A DNA stretch of 64,000 bases, taken from Vesta saturnalis (taxonomy: Eukaryota > Arthropoda > Insecta > Coleoptera > Lampyridae). This document shows, in pieces, positions 10,571 through 22,000 of the stretch; positions within the stretch are counted from its first letter, which is position 1, and each line of letters opens with the position of its first letter. Where the stretch lies: NCBI GenBank assembly GCA_036346205.1, contig JARFJB010001985.1, positions 1,593,501-1,657,500 of the forward strand, given 5' to 3'. A program made the position numbers and the translations under genes. Below the pieces are notes generated by a model. That model worked only from the letters and a program-made list of their open reading frames with translations, searched no databases and had not been told where the DNA came from.

Positions 10571-12177
10571 AGTTATATAGTTATATAGTTATATAGTTAT
10601 ATAGTTATATAGTTATATAGTTATATAGTTATATAGTTATATAGTTATATAGTTATATAGTTATATAGTTATATAGTTATATAGTTATATAGTTATATAG
10701 TTATATAGTTATATAGTTATATAGTTATATAGTTATATAGTTATATAGATTATATAGTTATATAGTTATATAGTTATATAGTTATATAGTTATATAGTTA
10801 TATAGTTATATAGTTATATAGTTATATAGTTATATAGTTATATAGTTATATAGTTATATAGTTATATAGTTATATAGTTATATAGTTATATAGTTATATA
10901 GTTATATAGTTATATAGTTATATAGTTATATAGTATATATAGTTATATAGTTATATAGTTATATAGTTATATAGTTATATAGTTATATAGTTATATAGTT
11001 ATATAGTTATATAGTTATATAGTTATAGTTATATAGTTATATAGTTATATAGTTATATAGTTATATAGTTATATAGTTATATAGTTATATAGTTATATAG
11101 TTATATAGTTATATAGTTATATAGTTATATAGTTATATAGTTATATAGTTATATAGTTATATAGTTATATAGTTATATAGTTATATAGTTATATAGTTAT
11201 ATAGTTATATAGTTATATAGTTATATAGTTTATTATAGTTATATAGTTATATAGTTATATAGTTATATAGTTATATAGTTATATAGTTATATAGTTATAT
11301 AGTTATATAGTTATATAGTTATATAGTTATATAGTTATATAGTTATATAGTATATTATATAGTTATATAGTTATATAGTTATATAGTTATATAGTTATAT
11401 AGTTATATAGTTATATAGTTATATAGTTATATAGTTATATAGTTATATAGTTATATAGTTATATAGTTATATAGTTATATAGTTATATAGTTATATAGTT
11501 ATATAGTTATATAGTTATATAGTTATATAGTTATATAGTTATATAGTTATATAGTTATATAGTTATATAGTTATATAGTTATATAGTTATATAGTTATAT
11601 AGTTATATAGTTATATAGTTATATAGTTATATAGTTATATAGTTATATAGTTATATGTTATATAGTTATATAGTTATATAGTTATATAGTTATATGTTAT
11701 ATAGTTATATAGTTATATGTTATAGTTATATAGTTATATAGTTATATGTTATATAGTTATATAGTTATATAGTTATATAGTTATATAGTTATATAGTTAT
11801 ATAGTTATATAGTTATATAGTTATATAGTTATAGTTATATGTTATATAGTTATATAGTTATATAGTTATATAGTTATATAGTTATATAGTTATAGTAAGT
11901 TATATAGTTATATAGTTATATAGTTATATAGTTATATAGTTATATAGTTATATAGTTATATAGTTATATAGTTATATAGTTATATAGTTATATAGTTATA
12001 TAGTTATATAGTTATATAGTTATATAGTTATATAGTTATATAGTTATATAGTTATATAGTTATATAGTTGTATAGTTGTATAGTTGTATACTTGTATAGT
12101 TGTATAGTTGTATAGTTGTATAGTTGTATAGTTATAGTTATATAGTTATATAGTTATATAGTTATATAGTTACATAG
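10571..12177. repeat. 1.6-kb array of the 8-bp unit AGTTATAT
   Basis: About 200 head-to-tail copies of an 8-bp unit run almost without interruption. Occasional variants lose or gain 1-3 bases (for example near 10,750, 10,930, 11,020, 11,230, 11,350, 11,660-11,740, 11,890). A homogeneous variant block with TTGTATAG units lies at about 12,065-12,135, showing local spread of a substitution. At its right edge the array runs straight into a Penelope-like RT gene at 12,185, so the expansion arose in or next to that element. Confidence 0.97.
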
Positions 12178-12184
12178 TTTCCTA

Positions 12185-12960
12185 CAAATACTAATATGTA
12201 AAGGATATGATCATATCTAGTAACCGCTAGATCAAGAAAACTTAATTCGTTGTCGGATTTGATCTTTAATGTAAATTTAATATTGTTGTTGTCGTTACCT
12301 TAGAAAACTACCAAAATATCATCCACATATCTGGGTAATATCTAAAATGAACATTAGTGAAGGATAATGAATTGGTTTATACGTTGTAAATAGAAATTTC
12401 CGCAAACGGTAGGTGAAAAAGGTTTAATTGTAGCCAGTTTTCAAGCAATGAATGAGAAACTGACAAAATTGTTATCATATCGAATACTAGGAAACAAGTT
12501 AACTGCATCGAATGAAATCAGTTTAGACGAATCAATGATCGACAGACTAGTAAGTTACTTGGCGAGATTAAGTGGGTTGATAACAGAGTATGGAGATTCA
12601 AAATCAAGGATAGGTTTAAAAGCAGTTAAGCCATTCAGAGGTGTTATATAAGGAATGATTAGAGCGTACGGTAGTACCGGTTTAATAAATTTTTGGAGGA
12701 GCATAAAACCTTGGTATGGTAGGGTTCATTAGCAAAAGTTTAAAAGGAAATACTTTAAATTGGGAGAATAGGAGATTCTTTTGACGTAAGACAAATTTTC
12801 TAATATTATTGCAGTAGGTAATGAAATAAATATTGGAAATTTCTAAATCTTCTTTATTAAGTATGATAATCGTATTGCCTTTGTAAGCTTTAGTTACCAA
12901 TAGGTTATCATTTTTTTAAAATCTACTTTTAAACTCACTGTGAGTACTTATTATCAGGAT
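12185..12960 (-). pseudogene. Penelope-like element reverse transcriptase
   Basis: Read on the minus strand in broken frames. From the right come a TKAYKGNTIII segment (the Penelope 'ADKGN' motif), an FYAPPKIY segment (family: YGLPKIHK), and, after degraded sequence, RYVDDILVVF with the catalytic YVDD box followed by SFLDLAVTR and SICR. These are the diagnostic RT motifs of Penelope-like elements. The gene is cut just after this last motif by the 8-bp array, and the GIY-YIG domain is absent. A GIY-YIG fragment of the same class lies at 1727-2005. Confidence 0.8.
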
Positions 12961-13081
12961 CGTGATAGTATTTTAATACATTACAATATCCTGTTCTCAA
13001 TATATCTGCTATCGCAATTTGTGGTTTAATTATGTTCAATATCTGATAATTAGCAATCGACTAGGAATGGATATGGTGGTC

Positions 13082-13090
13082 TATATAAAG
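13082..13090 (+). promoter_or_regulatory. TATA box of OBP gene 1
   Basis: TATATAAAG lies 35-43 bp before the ATG at 13,125, which would place the transcription start about 10-15 bp before the start codon. The second OBP gene has a TATA box at a similar distance, which supports both. Confidence 0.7.
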
Positions 13091-13124
13091 CGTAACTAAG
13101 AGTTACACTAATCCAAAATTAAGC

Positions 13125-13580
13125 ATGAAACTTCTGGGTCCCTTATTATTATTTTGCGCGCTCACATTAGGTAAAAAAGTATGCATACATTTATTTTGGT
13201 TGACATGATTTTAATTATGATTATTTTAGATGCGAAAAGAGGAAGTTGCAGAATGGAATCGCATGATTGCACCCTTCAATGATAAATGTCTCGAAGAATC
13301 AAAAGTAAATCCAATTCTTATTGACAGGATGATAAATCATTCAGAATTCGTTGAAGACCAAGGTTTAAAGGATTATTGGAAATGTATCGAATTGTCAATG
13401 AAGCTTGTTTTTGCACATAATAAGTTCGATCCAGAAAAAATTTCAGAAAAGATACCGTTTGTCCCAGCAACAATAGCTTTAAAATGTACTTCAGAAGTGA
13501 ATAATATTGAAGATTTAGCTGAGAAAGCGTATCGAAAAGCAAAATGTATAATGATAGAACTTGCTCCTGATTTTGATTAA
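13125..13580 (+). CDS. Minus-C odorant-binding protein, two exons
   Basis: Exon 1 is 13,125-13,178 (54 nt) and encodes a signal peptide (MKLLG, then a Leu/Phe-rich core). The intron is 13,179-13,229 (51 bp, GT...AG, phase 0) and exon 2 is 13,230-13,580. The mature part is about 117 residues with four cysteines spaced 31, 33 and 19 residues apart. This is the PBP/GOBP pattern without the second and fifth cysteines, the 'Minus-C' class. Such proteins are secreted, all-helical carriers of small hydrophobic ligands, but many are expressed outside sensory organs, so an olfactory role is not shown. The start is chosen by the signal peptide, the TATA box and the matching exon structure of the paralogue at 35.6 kb. 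A polyadenylation signal follows 13 bp after the stop. Confidence 0.9.
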
Positions 13581-13592
13581 ACCACTTCACTT

Positions 13593-13598
13593 AATAAA
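13593..13598 (+). promoter_or_regulatory. polyadenylation signal AATAAA of OBP gene 1
   Basis: A canonical hexamer lies 13 bp after the stop codon, at the distance expected for a compact insect gene with a short 3' UTR. Confidence 0.6.
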
Positions 13599-13599
13599 T

Positions 13600-14290
13600 G
13601 AATATTATTTTATATTTGAATTTAAATTTTCTTGTATTTTTGGAATTTTATTAAATTTATAATTTCAGAAAAAATCCTATTATTCGTGAAATATGAGACA
13701 TTTCTCACCATAGATAAGGTATAAAATTATACAATTTCTACTAATAAAAAGTGTTGTTTGGCACTTTTTTACGTTTATTAGATTGTATACACTGGAATAT
13801 TGCTTTATATTTAAAATTAAGGAAATCAACGTTTTGAAACTTTTTATTATCAGGATATAAATCACTTTCCATCAAAAAATAAATGTGAATTAATTAATTT
13901 AGTACATATGATACTTATCAATTACAATAATTATAAATAACAATAAGTAAGTCTCATTCCGTTTCCCATTGGTTGTATTAGAAAATTATTTCTATTTTTG
14001 AATCCCATTGTAAAAAAATAACTAACTCTGAACTGTATTAGCAGATACATGAATGATGTAACCCGGTAATGTATTAAAACAATACATTAAACGATTATAT
14101 ATTTGCAGTTTCTGCGCTTTTGAGATGAGGCTCTTCAATAAGCCAAAACGACACACTATTTGTTATAAATTCTTTACTGAATATTTTTATAAGTAGAGAG
14201 AAAAGAAACCATTAAAATCTTGTATTAATACTCTTTATTATGTAGGTCGATACAGTAAAAAAATAATTTTCATGCATGAAATTGCTAATA
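13600..14290. other. AT-rich spacer, nothing recognised
   Basis: No coding signature, repeat boundary or RNA gene was seen. Short open frames on both strands lack any family motif. Confidence 0.5.
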
Positions 14291-14950
14291 GCTATCAACA
14301 TTCATTATAATAATTTTAGTCCTTTTGGTTTTGAATAATGTTTTCTTTCACTTTACGAAAGACCTTCAATGGTTTGTGTATTCACTACTTCAAGCACTTT
14401 GCGATGATTCTGTGTGGTTCTTCGACAAAGAATGCATTATTTGGTTTTCCACATCAATAGGGCCAACAAAAGTAGTAATAGCTGTACATAAAGATATATT
14501 CCTGGACTATTTGGGATCATTAGTACATTTTGAAACTATAGACCAAGCAACTTTACTTTGGCTTTCAGCCCATACTATTTTATTGGGGTAAAAAGTTAAT
14601 TTTGCATTTTTTACCAGTTTTTTATGCCCACGTTTACTTATTAAGTAGAAGTCGTTTAAATCAGGATTATTTTTTTAGCAGATATAAATCACGTAACAGT
14701 TGACTAGAAATCTTTACATCATTGGTAACCCAGCTTTCTGTATCTTTATTAAACCGTTTATGGAAAACCTGTTTAAAAGGAAAGTAGATATTAAAAGAAT
14801 GTACAACGGTGGTATGAAAATATTCAAAGGCTTCTTCAAAACTAGAACAGTTTTCTAGTTTTGACCACGTTTCTTTGTCTAATGCTTTTTGAAACGCAGA
14901 AATAGAATTTCAGTTATAACAGCGCTTGGTGATTTTCAGGTGACACTTAG
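14290..14950 (-). pseudogene. non-LTR retrotransposon fragment (endonuclease-RT linker)
   Basis: The minus strand encodes, from 14,910 down, ALDKETWSKLENC, then FKQVFHKRF, SWVTNDVKISSQLLRDLY, a KLVKNAKLTFY segment and VWAESQSKVAWSIV. This pattern (W-V-T-x-x-(I/V)-k, x-R-D-L-Y, then an A-K...Y...K...W stretch) is the linker between endonuclease and RT of Jockey/I-type LINEs. Several stops and frame changes are present. No RT catalytic part follows, so only the middle of the ORF remains. Confidence 0.6.
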
Positions 14951-15348
14951 TTACTGGATCTTTATCTAGTCTGTTTTAAATGCGATATAGTTATGCACTG
15001 ATATTCCACAACGGTGTACTTCCATTAAAATTAACAAAAACGTTGCTAATATAGCTAATTTTCTAGTCGGTTCAACAATTACCTTTCTTTTTTTTATGAT
15101 TGTGGACCTGAACAGGATAAATTGGGCCTATCGTGCTAAAGCACTCAAGAACACTTAGGAGGATGGATAGAGGGATAATGAATTGCCAATAGATGCCTAT
15201 GAACAGCTACCTTAAATTTTCTCATATCATAAGTGAGAGGAAAGCAGGAACTAGGGAGATCATTCCAGAGTTTAGAAGCCGTGTAGAAAAATGTGGATTG
15301 CGCCCGTTCGGTACGACAAGTGGAGATTTGTACTGCATACTGATGATG

Positions 15349-16746
15349 TCAATGAGCGAACCGAGTGTTTCTCTCAAAGATAGCCCGAGATCGTATCAAA
15401 GAATATAATTCAGCAGCACAATAACCGTTGTAATAACGATAATACAAAGAAAGAACTGAAACCATCCTTCTATGCTCAAGGGACTGTATATGAGAAGTTA
15501 AGGACGGGTCATTTATAAGCCTAATCGCTCTCTTTTGAATACGATCAACTATATCGAGAGCGTATTGTGGAGCACTAACCCAGAGGTGAAAATTATATAC
15601 CAGATGAGGCCGAATTTGGGCCTCATACAGCAGAAGAAGTTGTAGAGAGGTAAAGTACTGCTTAGATCTGTACAAAAAGCCTATTTTACGAGCAGCTGTT
15701 TTGGTAGCTGACAGAAGATGGTCAACCCATGAGAGATTTGAAGATACAATCATACCCAACAGAGTAATAGAGTCGGAAAACTTAAGAACTGAGCCATTCA
15801 TACTTACAATAGGAAACGATATTTTTGGCGGACACAAGGCAACACTGAATTTTGTTAGCATTAAATTTAGCGAGATTATTGCTTCCCCATTCGAGAATAC
15901 GTTAAATGTCTTTGTTGATTGAATTTGCCATTTTAGCTTTAATTTCTTTATTTGACATAGAATGTGGATTATCACTATGAGTAAACTGAGATGAACTACA
16001 GTGAAGAGTACTAATTTCAGCAAATCAATGGATGGGGTTAGTTGTAGAAGAAATAAGGTCATTCATGTACAGCAGAAAAAGTGTAGGCGCTATAACGGAT
16101 CCCTGTGGTACGCCTGCGTTAATGCTAACTTCTTTTGAAAAAAAGCAATCAACTACGACACGTATTCGTCTTTTATCAAGGAAACTAGAAACTCAGTTGA
16201 TGAGCGTATCATTTAACCCAAACGAGGTGAGTTTGGCAAGTAAACACTTATGCCAAACTTAGTCAAATGCCTTTGAGATACCTAAAACGACTACAACTGT
16301 TTCACCGGACTGCTCTAATGTATTGTTCGAAACTTGGGTCACATATGAAAGAAGATCGCATGTTGAACGACTTTGCCTAAACCCATATTGGTGGTAACTA
16401 AGGAGTTTGTTAGTTTCTAGGAACGTGATTCCATGATTTTAGACAAAATGGAAGTGATAGCAATTGGTCGGTAGTTTGAGGGATCGGTCTTATCGCCTTT
16501 TTTGGAAATAGGTTGAACATTTGCTAACTTCCATGATGAAGGGAATTCCCCAGAAGACATAGAGATCGCATAAAGCTTAGATAGTACTGGAACTAGTTCG
16601 GGGGAACATTTCTTTAAGACAATAGCTGGGATACCATCTGGGCCAGTCGCCTTATTGAGATCAAGCCTACTGATGATCGATTCCAAGAGCTTGTACCGAA
16701 AATGAATTGGTTTCATAGCGTATGAAGAAGAGTTGACTAAGGGCAC
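15349..16746 (-). pseudogene. LINE reverse transcriptase, copy A
   Basis: Starts with LDLNKATGPDGIPA, LKKCSPELVPVL, FPSSWKLANVQPISKKGDK and NYRPIAITSILSK, the fingers and early palm of LINE RTs. After a frame break (16,417-16,062, where a stretch with QSGFRQ-like motifs and the F-D-x-V region are out of frame) the second open piece covers the thumb: FSDSITLLGM, LSWVDHLL, ARKIGFLYRS, and a C-terminal region with RIQKRAIRLINDP. The catalytic ADD box lies between and is disrupted here, but reads FADDST in copy B. It would drive target-primed reverse transcription. Confidence 0.85.
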
Positions 16747-16847
16747 ATCTTTTCCAGAATCATTGAGACACTAGTTTGATGCAAACAAATCCACAAAAAC
16801 ATTGGCTTTGTCTACAGAATCAGCAACTACCGATCCGTCAAAAGACG

Positions 16848-18043
16848 TCAGGGGGGAAATGAAGATGTTCTAAAATTTTTACTAATGGCTTTAGCTAAAG
16901 ACCAAAATTTACGACTGCCTAAAGGAGATGTAGCTAATTCATTGCATTTTCGTTGTACGAACAACTGTTTAGTTTTAGTGATGACACTTTTGCAGATATT
17001 TCTAGCACCAACGTATTCTACATGACTGTCGACCGATTTATTAGATTTCCATTTAATGTAACATTTATTTTTTAAAGGCATTGCATCAGCACAAGCCTTA
17101 TTGAACCAGGGTTGGGAACGTGAATGACTTATACGGTACTGTTTTTTGGGAATGTATAGCTCCATTCCCATGAGTATGACTTCAGATATTGAAAGAGCGA
17201 TGTCCGAAGAAGACGACTTAAAACAATATTCACGCCATGGAAAGGTTGCAAAGAAATCCCGTAAATCACTCCATCGAGCTGACTTAAAACACCACAAGTT
17301 TCTATCGGTTTTGCGAACCACAGTGGAATAGGTACAGTAGAAATGATTTCTATTAGAGAATGGTCGGAAAGACCTAAAGGCGAAAGAACGGAAGTTTTAT
17401 AAGCAAGAGGGTTTGATGTAAGAAAGAGATCTAGAAGATGTGGAGTATGATTAGGGTTATCAGTGATTCTTGTGGGTTCAGAAATCATTTGTGTGAGATC
17501 ACATGAAATAGCAAATGTTTCTGCACTGTGACCAGCGGGATTTGTAGTAGATGAAAACTGAAGCCAATTAGAGTTATGAACATTGAAATCGCCTACAATT
17601 GAGATATCGCAAGATGGAAACTGAGAAAGTTAGAGTTAAGGTGGTATTGAGAAAATTGGCAAGTCGGGTGACTCGGAGCTTTCAGAGGAGACTTGTGTCT
17701 CAGATAGAAACAAAATATCAGGTTGTAATTGTTCAATATGTTGGTGAATAGCATTAGGATTAGACCTGATACCGCGGATGTTGCAGTAGCGAATAAGAAA
17801 GTTGATACTTTCTATGACCGAGGTCGCTTGGGCCGTGCCCTCCCGGACATCCGAATGGGGCAGGATTTTACGTCTGGAATTTATTACCCTAGAAACCACA
17901 GCCACCTTATTTTTTAATTTGGGACTTTTAATCCGATAGGAAAGCAGTGAGGGCGAGTAGAAAGAATAGGGATAAGAATAGATTAAGGATGATGGAAAAA
18001 ATAACCGGCAGCCCTTACCGAGCTCAGAAAATCGGAGAGCCAA
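16848..18043 (-). pseudogene. LINE APE-type endonuclease and linker, copy A
   Basis: The N-terminal piece (17,636-18,043) has IRYCNIRGI and LQPDILFLSETQ, the first two motifs of APE-type endonucleases (N near the start, E in L-S-E-T). The next piece (17,129-17,488) begins MISEPTRIT and includes HLLDLFLTSNP and GLSDHSLIEI, the end of the endonuclease with the catalytic S-D-H motif. The linker (16,848-17,321) contains QPWFNKACADAM followed by a K-N-K segment. Frameshifts separate the three pieces. Confidence 0.8.
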
Positions 18044-18089
18044 TATTAAGGAGCCAATGGTAAGGGTATTGGTACCACCTCGGCTGGCA

Positions 18090-18347
18090 TGGAGTATGCA
18101 TACCTACCACCAGTTTGTCTTTTTACCTTCAAACCAACATATACATATGTAGGTAGAGAAGGTTATACAATCGACTTTTTTTCACTATCGCCTAATCGCC
18201 TTATTACATCATTTCACGTTTGGCAAAGTTTCGCCAAAACGACCACGATGCCTGTGTGTGTGCGCACGCGCGCGTGTGTGTGTATGCGTGTGCGTGTGCG
18301 TGTGCGTGTGCGTGTTCATGTATGAGTGTGTGTGTGTGTGCGTGTGA

Positions 18348-18402
<55 letters not shown>

Positions 18403-20362
18403 GGGTGGGTGCGTGCGTGCGTGCGTGCGTGCGCGCGTGCGTGTGTGTGTGTGTGTGTGTGGGTGTGTGTAAGTGTATGTGTGCGGGTGTAGGTGTGTGC
18501 ACGCACACGTATGTGCGCGCGCACGCACGTGTGTGTGGGTGTGTATGTGTGTCTGTGCTAATATCCGCGATAACCTTAGAACTATAATCTTTCGTATTTG
18601 AAATGTTGCATTTAAGTTTTATTCCATTCCAACTGTAGCTGATTAGATGTTAGGAGAAATCCAGCGTTAGATAGGGAGGGTTTATTTTGGTTTTTATCAA
18701 ATATTTATGAAACAGCTCCATATTTCAAAGATATTAAAATACCTTGATATAGACCTTACAAATATCGATTAATTATGTTCTATGCAATTGTTTAATACAA
18801 GGATTAATTTGGCGACAAAAAAATTCCTTTGATTATTCAAATTTTTCTGTATAACGATTAATTTTATAAGAAAATGTGAAGACATTTTTTAAAGATAATT
18901 TTTCTTTATAAAGTATTTAAAGACAAAGCCAAAATTCATCAAAAATTAATTAAATCAGATTGTAATTTTTTAGCATTGAGATGTCTATTAACCTCTATCT
19001 GACATGGAAGTTTTAAACGTCCATCTGATATCTTATTTTTTTTGTTTTTTTAATGTTGCCTATTTTCGTTATGTAAGTATTAAAATAGCTGGTGTGAGAA
19101 ACACACGACCTTCCAACCTACAAAATGGAAATTAAAAGAAAGGAGATCATTTGTCCTACAACTATGTACGGTAGTGATCCCTCTCGCACAATTAACCGTA
19201 CAGAAAATAATACTTTCGCACAATAGTGCGTTTCACTTTCTCATTGTACCCAATACGACACGTATGCCATTTACTTCCGCATTGCTTTTCTATAAGTTAC
19301 CGTAGCAACTAACGGTTGTCATCAGCTCGACAGGGAGTTCGGTCGCGATCAAAGTCGCCTCGCTTGCTGCTATTCACATAAACACGAGCAAGCTGATGGG
19401 GCAGTACTATTGTGATTTCAAATTATTTGACTTATGATTTACCAAGTTTAAATATTCAGGTAATAATAATCACGAACTACACTATTTGTTAGAGCATGAT
19501 TACGATTTCTTAATAAAAGGACTTGAAATATTACACTAAGTATATTTTGTAATTGTTTATGTTCTGACCAATAAAACATCAAGGGAACTGTCTTTTTTCA
19601 TGGTCGCATAAAAAATAGTGTACTTTTGCTCGCACGAAAGTGTCTGTCCTGCACTCGCGATATCTACCACTTTAGTCGCTCGTTATGTAATATACTATAA
19701 TAACAATTTTTTTAGGATGATTATGCAACCTCTTTTTTATTAAGTTCATTACGAAAGTAAAAGCTCCTTAAAAAAATCGATAACACAGTTGAAGCATTTT
19801 CAATCGTATTTATTTAATTTTTATATTTATTTCGCTTTATATTAAGCGAAGTTATGTAAAAACAAATTTTCTTCAAAAAATTCTACATTACGCGATGTAT
19901 CAAAAAATTGTTTAGAAGTTTATATATTCGTGTTTTTAAATCTTCGAAACATACAACTTTTTCAGAAATATTTGATAAAAACCAAAAACAGCTAGTAATA
20001 ACCCCTATTTTTCTCATCCGCTGAATTTCTTCCTAAATCCAGTTAGCTCCAAGAAAAATGAAAACTAGCTTACACACCAAATTTTAAGTTTGTACGTGTT
20101 TTCGTTCTGGACACAAGAGACATCATGGCTGATCTTGGCGAAACTTTTCCAAGCGTTGTAAAATAAGGAACTAAGTCGAGTTAGCGATAGTGAGAAAAAA
20201 AGGTCAATTGCATAACCTTTTATAGCTACATATGTATATGTGAGTGGAAGGTAAAAAGAGGTTGCGTTATTAGCCAAAAACTATTATTTTAAAAATTATT
20301 TCAGTTGTTTCAATTTTTTTACTTTGTAAGTTGTAAGGTCGTGTGTTGTTTCACACCAGGTA
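18090..20362. repeat. inverted-repeat (foldback/MITE-like) element pair
   Basis: The region 19,095-20,361 is bounded by inverted ends that start GGTGTGA and continue through ACACACGACCTT; the right end reads AAGGTCGTGTGTTG then TTTCACACC. Inside the right end, 20,110-20,270 read on the minus strand resembles 18,100-18,240 read on the plus strand, and 19,960-20,050 (-) resembles 18,637-18,740 (+), including a shared TTTTTATCAAATATTT. So a truncated second copy lies head-to-head at 18,090-18,760. No transposase is encoded. No clear target duplication was found. Confidence 0.6.
18250..18556. repeat. TG/CG-rich alternating purine-pyrimidine tract
   Basis: About 300 bp of almost pure TG with CG and TA steps, including a run of about 25 TG units (18,353-18,400) and GCGTGCGTGC blocks. 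All open frames through it (Val-Cys or His-Thr repeats) are artefacts of the repeat. The alternating purine-pyrimidine character is of the kind known to favour left-handed DNA. Confidence 0.95.
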
Positions 20363-20659
20363 CTTTATCAAATCATTGATGCGTTTGCGTCACTGTAACC
20401 ACGATGTACTGGTTTTCTTCATTGTATTAAAGATGCAGAACACTTTTTGTGGTGTTTTCGTAAATACACCTGATACTATTGTACGTAAGTGCATGCTATG
20501 TTTATAGTTTCACCAGCACTGCCCACACTCAATATTAAACCACTCTGTGCAATTTAATAATTTGATAAATTCTTCCATTCGATTTTTGATTTGTAAATAT
20601 TAGTAGATATACTACCCCACTTCTAATCCGCTTTTGATAATAATAATAATACACCTTCC

Positions 20660-22000
20660 CGTACAGATTGTGCACATCAAGGTCAATGGTTTTCAAGGTC
20701 ACCGTATACATTACCTACATCGAGGTATATTCCTCAAGGTCAAGGTCATTGAAGCAACTATAAAAGTTATCATACTGATTTTCAAGATCATTGGCGCCCC
20801 CTACATATTGTCTACATCAAGGTCAATGGTTTTTCAAGGTGGTCGTACGCATAGCTTCCATGTATTCCTCAAGATCATCACATTCCCTATGTCAACGTAC
20901 AAGGTTTTTCAAGGTCACGTTCCGTGTACGTCTTCAAGGCCAGGAAATATTTAAGGTTACAATGAATTCTTTGGTTGAGTGTTAATTTAACAAAAAATGT
21001 TTAAGGTCACGCCTCTATCAATTCCAGGAAGTTCATTGACCTCTGTCTCAAGCCCTGAGGTGTTATTACAATTCTCAAAGTCAGGGATATTAAATAGACT
21101 TTTCAGGGTATGGGGAATTCCACTTTTCAGGGTCAAGGTCACCAATTCTTGTCTGAGCCAAGTTGTTAATTTACTTATTACAATTCTTTCTCCTGCTGGG
21201 GTATCGTATTACAGTCCATGCTAGTAGTTAAAGTTCATTGACCTTTCCAAGGCCATCGGTTTTAAGGTTATGCCCACAGAGAAGTTCATTTACCCCTGTG
21301 GTTTAAACCTAAAATGGCTTTGCGCAGGATATTTTAAGCACCCCAAGGTCAAAAGTTATTCAAAGTTCTCGTATTGACTAAATTGTAATAAAAGGATTAC
21401 ACTTACGTGACCTGACACTACTATCCTAAACCACCAGGATGAGGTAGTGTGCCTAAGAACCGGATTCGGTTCCCAAAGACAGATAGCCGTTTCCCAAAAC
21501 AGGAGGGCCGTTTCCCAAAACAGATAGCTGGTTCGCAACACAGGTAGCAGTTTCCCCCATTTCAAGGTCACAACTCTTAGAAAAGAACAAAGGCGATTCA
21601 TTGTTCTGGCCGAGTTCAGGTCATCGTTCCTAAAGATAGATTGTTATCTAGGTCAATTTCCAGATACGCCCTCCATTTCAGGCTCAATTCTGTGAAATAC
21701 ATTTTCAAGAACAAAGGGGATCCATTGTTCAAGCGATTCATTCGACGCTTCAAGGTCAAAGTTGTTTTGCTCAAGACCATCGCACACATTTCCTACGTAT
21801 ATTCTTCAAGGTCACACAGCATTTCTTCGCTGAGCTAAGGTCTTAATTCTTATAAATCAATTCTCAAGGTCAGGAGTATTAAATAGACTTTTCAAGGCGT
21901 GGGGGATTCTACTTTTCAGGGTCACCCAAGCAATTCTTGGCTGAGTCAAGACGTTAATTCACAAGGTCGATGGTATCATGCAGGTTGTCGTTGTCTATGC
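20660..22000 (+). repeat. degenerate array of TCAAGGTCA motifs
   Basis: At least eleven exact TCAAGGTCA sites are present, for example at 20,677, 20,693, 20,734, 20,740, 20,817, 20,909 and 21,133, and four more between 21,550 and 21,880. Near-copies (TCAAGATCA, TCAAGGCCA, CCAAGGCCA, TTAAGGTCA) are added to these. All lie on the + strand. Several sit at the end of a longer degenerate unit with a 'CCTACRTATATTC' segment just before the motif. The array lies directly downstream of the Polinton polymerase remnant. The motif equals the known recognition sequence YCAAGGYCA of FTZ-F1/NR5A receptors. Any function is inference. Confidence 0.8.

Larger units (their letters stand above)
15089..18087 (-). 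mobile_element. near full-length non-LTR retrotransposon, copy A (Jockey/CR1 superfamily)
   Basis: About 3 kb on the minus strand: endonuclease (18,043-16,848), RT (16,746-15,349), and a 3' end with GCACGATAGG, TTCAGGTCCACAATCAT and an A run at about 15,090. The sister copy B (28,020-29,071, +) has the same 3' end and A run, which fixes the terminus. Copy A is disrupted by frameshifts. The 5' end near 18,087 is where recognisable coding stops and a different repeat starts. Confidence 0.85.

Noticed and set aside
12448..12651. 67-codon plus-strand open frame next to the 8-bp array
   Set aside because: It lies opposite the degraded Penelope-like RT, whose motifs continue on the minus strand on both sides.
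14325..14591. 88-codon plus-strand open frame
   Set aside because: The minus strand here carries LINE linker motifs (SQSKVAWSIV); the plus-strand frame is its shadow.
15193..17917. Several plus-strand open frames within LINE copy A
   Set aside because: Antisense to endonuclease and RT coding sequence on the minus strand.
18204..18587. Long open frames of His-Thr, Arg-Ala-His or Val-Cys repeats on both strands
   Set aside because: They are translations of the TG/CG microsatellite in all frames and have no start context or family signature.
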